A stretch of DNA of 6,070 nucleotides from an uncultured Chloroflexota bacterium (GTDB taxonomy: Bacteria > Chloroflexota > Anaerolineae > Aggregatilineales > Phototrophicaceae). This document shows positions 5,614 through 6,070 of this stretch, one piece after another. The notes under the pieces are model-generated. The model worked only from the letters and a program-made list of their open reading frames with translations, had not been told where the DNA came from and did no database searches. How positions within the stretch are numbered: the stretch's first letter is position 1; each line of letters begins with the position of its first letter. Both the position numbers and the translations under genes were made by a program. The stretch spans positions 1 through 6,070 of the forward strand of contig CALMDI010000147.1 of the NCBI GenBank assembly GCA_937864975.1, given 5' to 3'.

Positions 5614-6070
5614 GACGAATAGACCTCCTTCAAGCCGCCGCTGATCCGCATCCAGAGGACGACGAAGACGAACAGAATGGCGAAGATCACCAGCGAGAAT
5701 GCCGCCGAAAAGCCAAGCTGAAGCTGCGCGGTGCGCCCGAAGGCGGCGTTATACAGCGCCGTCACCAGAATGTTCGTGCTCTCCTGCGGACCCCCTTCCG
5801 TAATCAGGAAGATGACGTTGAACTGGTTAAACGTCCAGATCACGTCGAGCGTAATCGCCGGGACGAGGATCGGTCGAAGCAGTGGAATGGTAATATTCTT
5901 GAAGCGCTGCCACACCCCCGCCCCGTCCATCTGCGCCGCTTCGTAATACTCGACCGAGATGCTTTGCAGACCACCGAGCAGCGTCACCATGTAGAACGGA
6001 ATGCCGAGCCAGATATTCACGAACAGCACGGCAATGAACCCGTAGAACGGGTCGTCCAGCCAGCTTACCG
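5610..6070 (-). CDS. Carbohydrate ABC transporter permease, MalF type (5' partial)
   Basis: The frame stays open to the right edge, so the N-terminal half is missing; the edge reads ...VSWLDDPFYGFIAVLFVNIWLG, mid-protein sequence of this family. The EAA loop is present (EAA at 5934-5942, then G after three residues, then I-x-I-P), followed by the ITEGGPQ.ST segment and the last membrane helix. It pairs with the downstream MalG-type protein as the second half of the channel. The stop TGA (5610-5612) overlaps the next ATG, a sign of translational coupling in one operon. A substrate-binding protein gene may lie further upstream, outside the window. No ATPase gene is seen here. Confidence 0.92.
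   Translation of the reverse strand, partial: VSWLDDPFYGFIAVLFVNIWLGIPFYMVTLLGGLQSISVEYYEAAQMDGAGVWQRFKNITIPLLRPILVPAITLDVIWTFNQFNVIFLITEGGPQESTNILVTALYNAAFGRTAQLQLGFSAAFSLVIFAILFVFVVLWMRISGGLKEVYSS
5623..5630 (-). promoter_or_regulatory. Strong Shine-Dalgarno of the MalG-type gene
   Basis: AAGGAGGT on the - strand lies 9 bases before the ATG at 5613, inside the last codons of the MalF-type gene. With the ATGA overlap it allows both coupled and direct initiation. Confidence 0.8.

Noticed and set aside
5610..6029. MalF-type protein starting at the GTG at 6029
   Set aside because: The frame continues upstream to the window edge with typical MalF residues (WLDDPFYGFIAV), so the GTG is an internal Val.

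Overview
This 6,070-base window is GC-rich bacterial chromosome. The layout suggests a member of the Chloroflexota, possibly Anaerolineae-like. That is an inference from the style of the proteins: a bacterial SH3 plus serine hydrolase exoprotein, a FtsB-like protein with a Trp-rich tail, a malF/malG-type sugar permease pair, and short degenerate tandem repeats between genes. No marker in the window proves the phylum.

Left part (1-1872, + strand): the 3' end of a guanylate-kinase-like gene carrying an extra C-terminal domain that looks like a decayed Nudix fold. A complete ygfZ-type folate-binding gene follows, starting with GTG inside the stop of the first (GTGA overlap). The two are probably co-transcribed and translationally coupled.

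Middle part (1873-2613, - strand): a small FtsB/DivIC-like membrane protein with a coiled coil, preceded by a tRNA-Leu(CAG) gene. The tRNA gene has its own clear promoter and its own intrinsic terminator. The 206-base divergent gap 2573-2778 also carries a + strand promoter and a leader hairpin for the next gene.

Right part: a secreted protein of 564 residues (2779-4473, +) with a signal peptide, two SH3-like domains, proline-rich linkers and a class-A-beta-lactamase-fold serine hydrolase domain. Convergent to it lie two - strand permease genes of a carbohydrate ABC transporter: a complete malG-type gene (4615-5613), and the 3' part of a malF-type gene (5610-6070) that runs off the window. 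These two overlap by 4 bases (ATGA).

The most distinctive feature is not a gene. Both convergent intergenic spaces (1873-1967 and 4474-4614) hold copies of one composite repeat: an octamer tract built on CTCTGT, a T-rich spacer, then a tract of heptamers of the form GCTNNNN. There are three copies. Each points its heptamer end into the 3' end of a gene, and in all three cases the stop codon of that gene lies inside a heptamer. The two copies in the second space are inverted and can fold into one long hairpin.
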